Shown here piece after piece: positions 61,229-64,000 of a DNA stretch of 64,000 nucleotides. Location: contig JAJYYV010000005.1 of the NCBI GenBank assembly GCA_021800535.1, positions 1 through 64,000 of the forward strand. Reading direction: 5' to 3'. The notes below the pieces were generated by a model, which ran no database searches, was not told where the DNA came from, and saw only the letters and a list, made by a program, of their open reading frames with translations. Every line of letters begins with the position of its first letter. Positions within the stretch are counted from its first letter, which is position 1. A program made the translations under genes and the position numbers. This stretch comes from a bacterium. Its GTDB lineage: Bacteria; Ratteibacteria; UBA8468; B48-G9; DTJG01.

Positions 61229-61429
61229 GAGATATTTTATATCGTTATTATTTAAGATGCCAATTATGTATAGTGTATTTAAATTTTTTTGAAATAGTAG
61301 AAAAAATAAATTGAATTTTGTTTATTAACTATTAACAACTTCCATTGCTATTTTTCACCATTTAAAAAATCTTTCTGGCTGATGCCGGACAGTACTGATA
61401 TCTTTTAGGTAGGCGGCGCTTATAAGAGT

Positions 61430-63100
61430 TTAATAAACAATCTGATATTTAACTATTCTCAAATTCCCAGCATCTCCGACAAAAAGATAATCTTTTCCAT
61501 TTACTCTGGCAATGGCAATTCCTGTTGGATGATAAAATCCTTTTCCTTTAGTATCATCTATACCATGTAATCCCCCATAAGACATCAGTAATTTTCCTTG
61601 TGGAGATAAACAAAACACCTTATTTTTCTCAGAATCCACCACCCATATATTACCTTTGCTGTCAATAGCGGTTTCCACAGGAGCGCCAAAATTTATGTTT
61701 GATGCACCTGCAGAATGCCAGTGTCCTGCTTCCCAGAGAACTTTACCATCTAAAGAAAGTCTGATAACAGAAACAGTTGGGATTGATGCCAGAAGAATGC
61801 TGTTTTTATTATAAAATTGCAAGGAGTACACTGCTTCCGATGGACCGAAAGTTATCCTTTTAGCGTATGCCTGTCCAAAATCATAAAAAGGTTTTATAGC
61901 ACCATTTTGTTCTACTTTATATATGGTAAATGCCGGCCATCCTTGTTGGGGATTTACCACCCGTATGTAGATACTTTTTCCATCAGGTCTTGGAAGAAGT
62001 CCCCAAACAGGAACTCCATCATTATGATACAATGGTTTTTGTGTTTTTGAATGAAATGTGCCTGTTTTAATAATATTTCCATTTGGTTCCATTTTATAAA
62101 TATTTATTCTTATATTACCTTTACTGTCAGGATATCCTGCAACATAAATTTTATTTTCAGAATCAAAACCAAGAGCAATATCCTGTCTCCAACCAGTGGT
62201 AAATCTTTGTTTAATTTTATCTGTTAATGGATTTAAAGAAAGCACAGAACTGTAAAGGTCTGTACCAAACCAGATTTGTCCATCAGGACTATTAACCATT
62301 GGTACACCGGCAGGAAAAAAGTTTGGCCATTGGTCCATATAGGAAGGTGCTATAATTTTAGACAGTACAATTTTGCCATTTTGAAAAATATATTTTGTCA
62401 TCTGGAAAAAATCAGGTCCACCTCTAAAAGCGACATAAATGCTTTTTTGTGAACCAAAACATGCACTAACGGCTCCAGTACCAATTACCATTGAAGAAAT
62501 CAAAATAAATGAATTGTTTTCCTTCTTATAAAGTAAGAGGTTTCCATTGGCAGTCAAAACTGCCATAAAACCATTTTTGACACAAACAAAAACAGGAGAC
62601 ACTCCTATAGGAATAATGCTTTTAGGAAGGTTTGTATTTTCAGGAGAAAAAATCTGAATTCTGTTATTTCCATTATCACACACATAAAGATTCCCTTTTT
62701 TATCTGTGGCAACCATAGTGGGATTATTGAATTTACCAATAGAATTTCCTGTCCGACTGATAGAAAAAACCCATGGATAATCTTTTTTATAGTTTCCAAG
62801 TAATATCACTTTTCCAAATGCAGCAAGATAATAGTAATATGTATGTGGCCAGCCTAATTTTATTCTGATGCTTTTTTCATACTTTCCATTAGAATTAAAC
62901 TTCTCTATCCAGTCGTTTAATGTTAATAAGTAAATACTGCCATTTTTATTGCATGCAACACTAAGGTTCTGCATTCCTTTACCACGCATATCCCCAATAA
63001 TAGCCTGAAATTTAAGATGTGGGACAGTTTCTCCAAAAGCAAAAACCACCCATCCTGTTAATATGGCTAATGTTAAAATTTTTATCTTTTTTATATTCAT
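61430..63100 (-). CDS. Secreted NHL-repeat/beta-propeller protein
   Basis: Signal-like N-terminus; NHL-type repeats NPTMVATDKKGNLYVCDNGNNRIQIFSPE, GAPVETAIDSKGNIWVVDSEKNKVFCLSPQGKLL. Confidence 0.82.
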   Translation of the reverse strand: MNIKKIKILTLAILTGWVVFAFGETVPHLKFQAIIGDMRGKGMQNLSVACNKNGSIYLLTLNDWIEKFNSNGKYEKSIRIKLGWPHTYYYYLAAFGKVILLGNYKKDYPWVFSISRTGNSIGKFNNPTMVATDKKGNLYVCDNGNNRIQIFSPENTNLPKSIIPIGVSPVFVCVKNGFMAVLTANGNLLLYKKENNSFILISSMVIGTGAVSACFGSQKSIYVAFRGGPDFFQMTKYIFQNGKIVLSKIIAPSYMDQWPNFFPAGVPMVNSPDGQIWFGTDLYSSVLSLNPLTDKIKQRFTTGWRQDIALGFDSENKIYVAGYPDSKGNIRINIYKMEPNGNIIKTGTFHSKTQKPLYHNDGVPVWGLLPRPDGKSIYIRVVNPQQGWPAFTIYKVEQNGAIKPFYDFGQAYAKRITFGPSEAVYSLQFYNKNSILLASIPTVSVIRLSLDGKVLWEAGHWHSAGASNINFGAPVETAIDSKGNIWVVDSEKNKVFCLSPQGKLLMSYGGLHGIDDTKGKGFYHPTGIAIARVNGKDYLFVGDAGNLRIVKYQIVY

Positions 63101-63107
63101 AATTTTA

Positions 63108-64000
63108 TTATCCGTTTATAAAAAACTTGTAGGAATCCTTCCATTTAAATGTCTCACCTGGTTTGATTTTAATATTAACAAAAAATTCAGGACATACCAC
63201 CTTTGGAGTGGCAAAAAAACAACACCATATAAAAGGATGATTACCTTTAATTTTTACGCCTGCACCAGTTTTTATATTTTTTATAATCACCTGATTGTCT
63301 GTAGATTTGTTTGTATTAAATCCTTTTATTACAGTAAATACTGCATTTGTTTTTAAAGATTTTGAAAATAAAATCTTTTTCCCATTGACAAACATATAGT
63401 CAGATGGAGAAACTATTTGTGGGTTAAAAGGAAATGTCAATTCATAATCTGTCCCCACCGGCTGATTGTCTATAGAAGTAAAATTATGAGCATAGTGTGT
63501 CTGATAAATTTCTTTTTTCCCGATATTTTTAAGGGTATACTGGTCTATAAATTCAGACTTGTTTTTAATAAGATAAATTTTATGTGTATAGATATATCCA
63601 TATCCTTTAAAGTTTTTAACTTCCTGCGTAAAACTAATCCAGTCTTTTCCATGTTTAATCACCCAGGGAATAGGCTCTATAATTTTATAGTTGCGACCAA
63701 AAAAATAGTTTGCTTTTTTAGTTTTTGGGTCAATGTCTAATTTTGATTTTTTTAATATACCAACTCCTATTTTTAAAAATTCCCCGCCTATTTTTGCTTC
63801 ATTATACCCGGGAGGTGCAGGCATATTAAAAGTTCCCATTCCAAATTCTCCTGCAGGACCTACCACCTGGTCATTTGCTTCAGGACTTCGTGTTTCTGTC
63901 CCGGGCCACCATGGCCCGAAAAATCTGTGGTTTTTATATATAACCTTTCTTATTAATCCTGACCAGTCAAACCTGGAACCTCTGTAGTATCCATTTTTTG
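63108..64000 (-). CDS. Galactose-mutarotase-like fold protein (truncated by window edge)
   Basis: Frame stays open through 64000: GYYRGSRFDWSGLIRKVIYKNHRFFGPWWPGTE...VVGPAGEFGMGTFNMPAPPGY; 5' end lies outside the window. Confidence 0.55.
   Translation of the reverse strand, partial: KNGYYRGSRFDWSGLIRKVIYKNHRFFGPWWPGTETRSPEANDQVVGPAGEFGMGTFNMPAPPGYNEAKIGGEFLKIGVGILKKSKLDIDPKTKKANYFFGRNYKIIEPIPWVIKHGKDWISFTQEVKNFKGYGYIYTHKIYLIKNKSEFIDQYTLKNIGKKEIYQTHYAHNFTSIDNQPVGTDYELTFPFNPQIVSPSDYMFVNGKKILFSKSLKTNAVFTVIKGFNTNKSTDNQVIIKNIKTGAGVKIKGNHPFIWCCFFATPKVVCPEFFVNIKIKPGETFKWKDSYKFFING

Noticed and set aside
61381-61430. GC-rich patch tggctgatgccggacag...taggcggcgctta as another repeat copy
   Set aside because: No alignment to the repeat core or arms beyond chance.
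1-64000. CRISPR arrays, restriction-modification, toxin-antitoxin, retron or DGR systems
   Set aside because: Scanned for regularly spaced repeats and hallmark motifs (Cas, RT, methyltransferase, RelE/MazF-like) and found none supportable.

Overview
AT-rich bacterial chromosomal window. Most of it is dense housekeeping sequence: rpmH-rnpA-yidD-yidC, rnc/lnt, panD-panC-folK-purB, dnaG-rpoD, serA, rny, pyrF-alr, an ABC exporter, pdaD/speB, glnA-gltB-gltD, murI, queD-purS-purL-purQ, argB-argD-argF, smpB-ssrA and a 2-oxoacid:acceptor oxidoreductase. The right end (54-64 kb) is an accessory cluster of glycoside-hydrolase-like, NHL-repeat, pseudopilin (PVC/Omnitrophota-like) and mutarotase-like genes. 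Two short genes missing from the ORF track were read directly: rpmH (2471-2605) and a rubredoxin (7249-7407, minus). Two RNA genes were also found: tRNA-Val(CAC) at 30078-30150 (minus) and tmRNA/ssrA at 49468-49815 (minus). The most unusual structure is the smpB-ssrA locus. There the smpB stop region overlaps the mature tmRNA 5' end by about 13 nt, the tmRNA T-loop reads GGCAGTA instead of TTCRANN, and the tmRNA 3' terminus is reiterated downstream in a ~150-bp tandem array with strong hairpins. A second unusual signal is a two-copy intergenic element (967-1080 and 24654-24774). Its core is conserved, while its terminal arms differ in sequence between copies but remain self-complementary within each copy. 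A small rearranged island (27.4-30.1 kb) next to tRNA-Val contains transposase debris. I found no CRISPR array, recognisable defence system or intact prophage. All family names are from reading protein motifs, with no database search.
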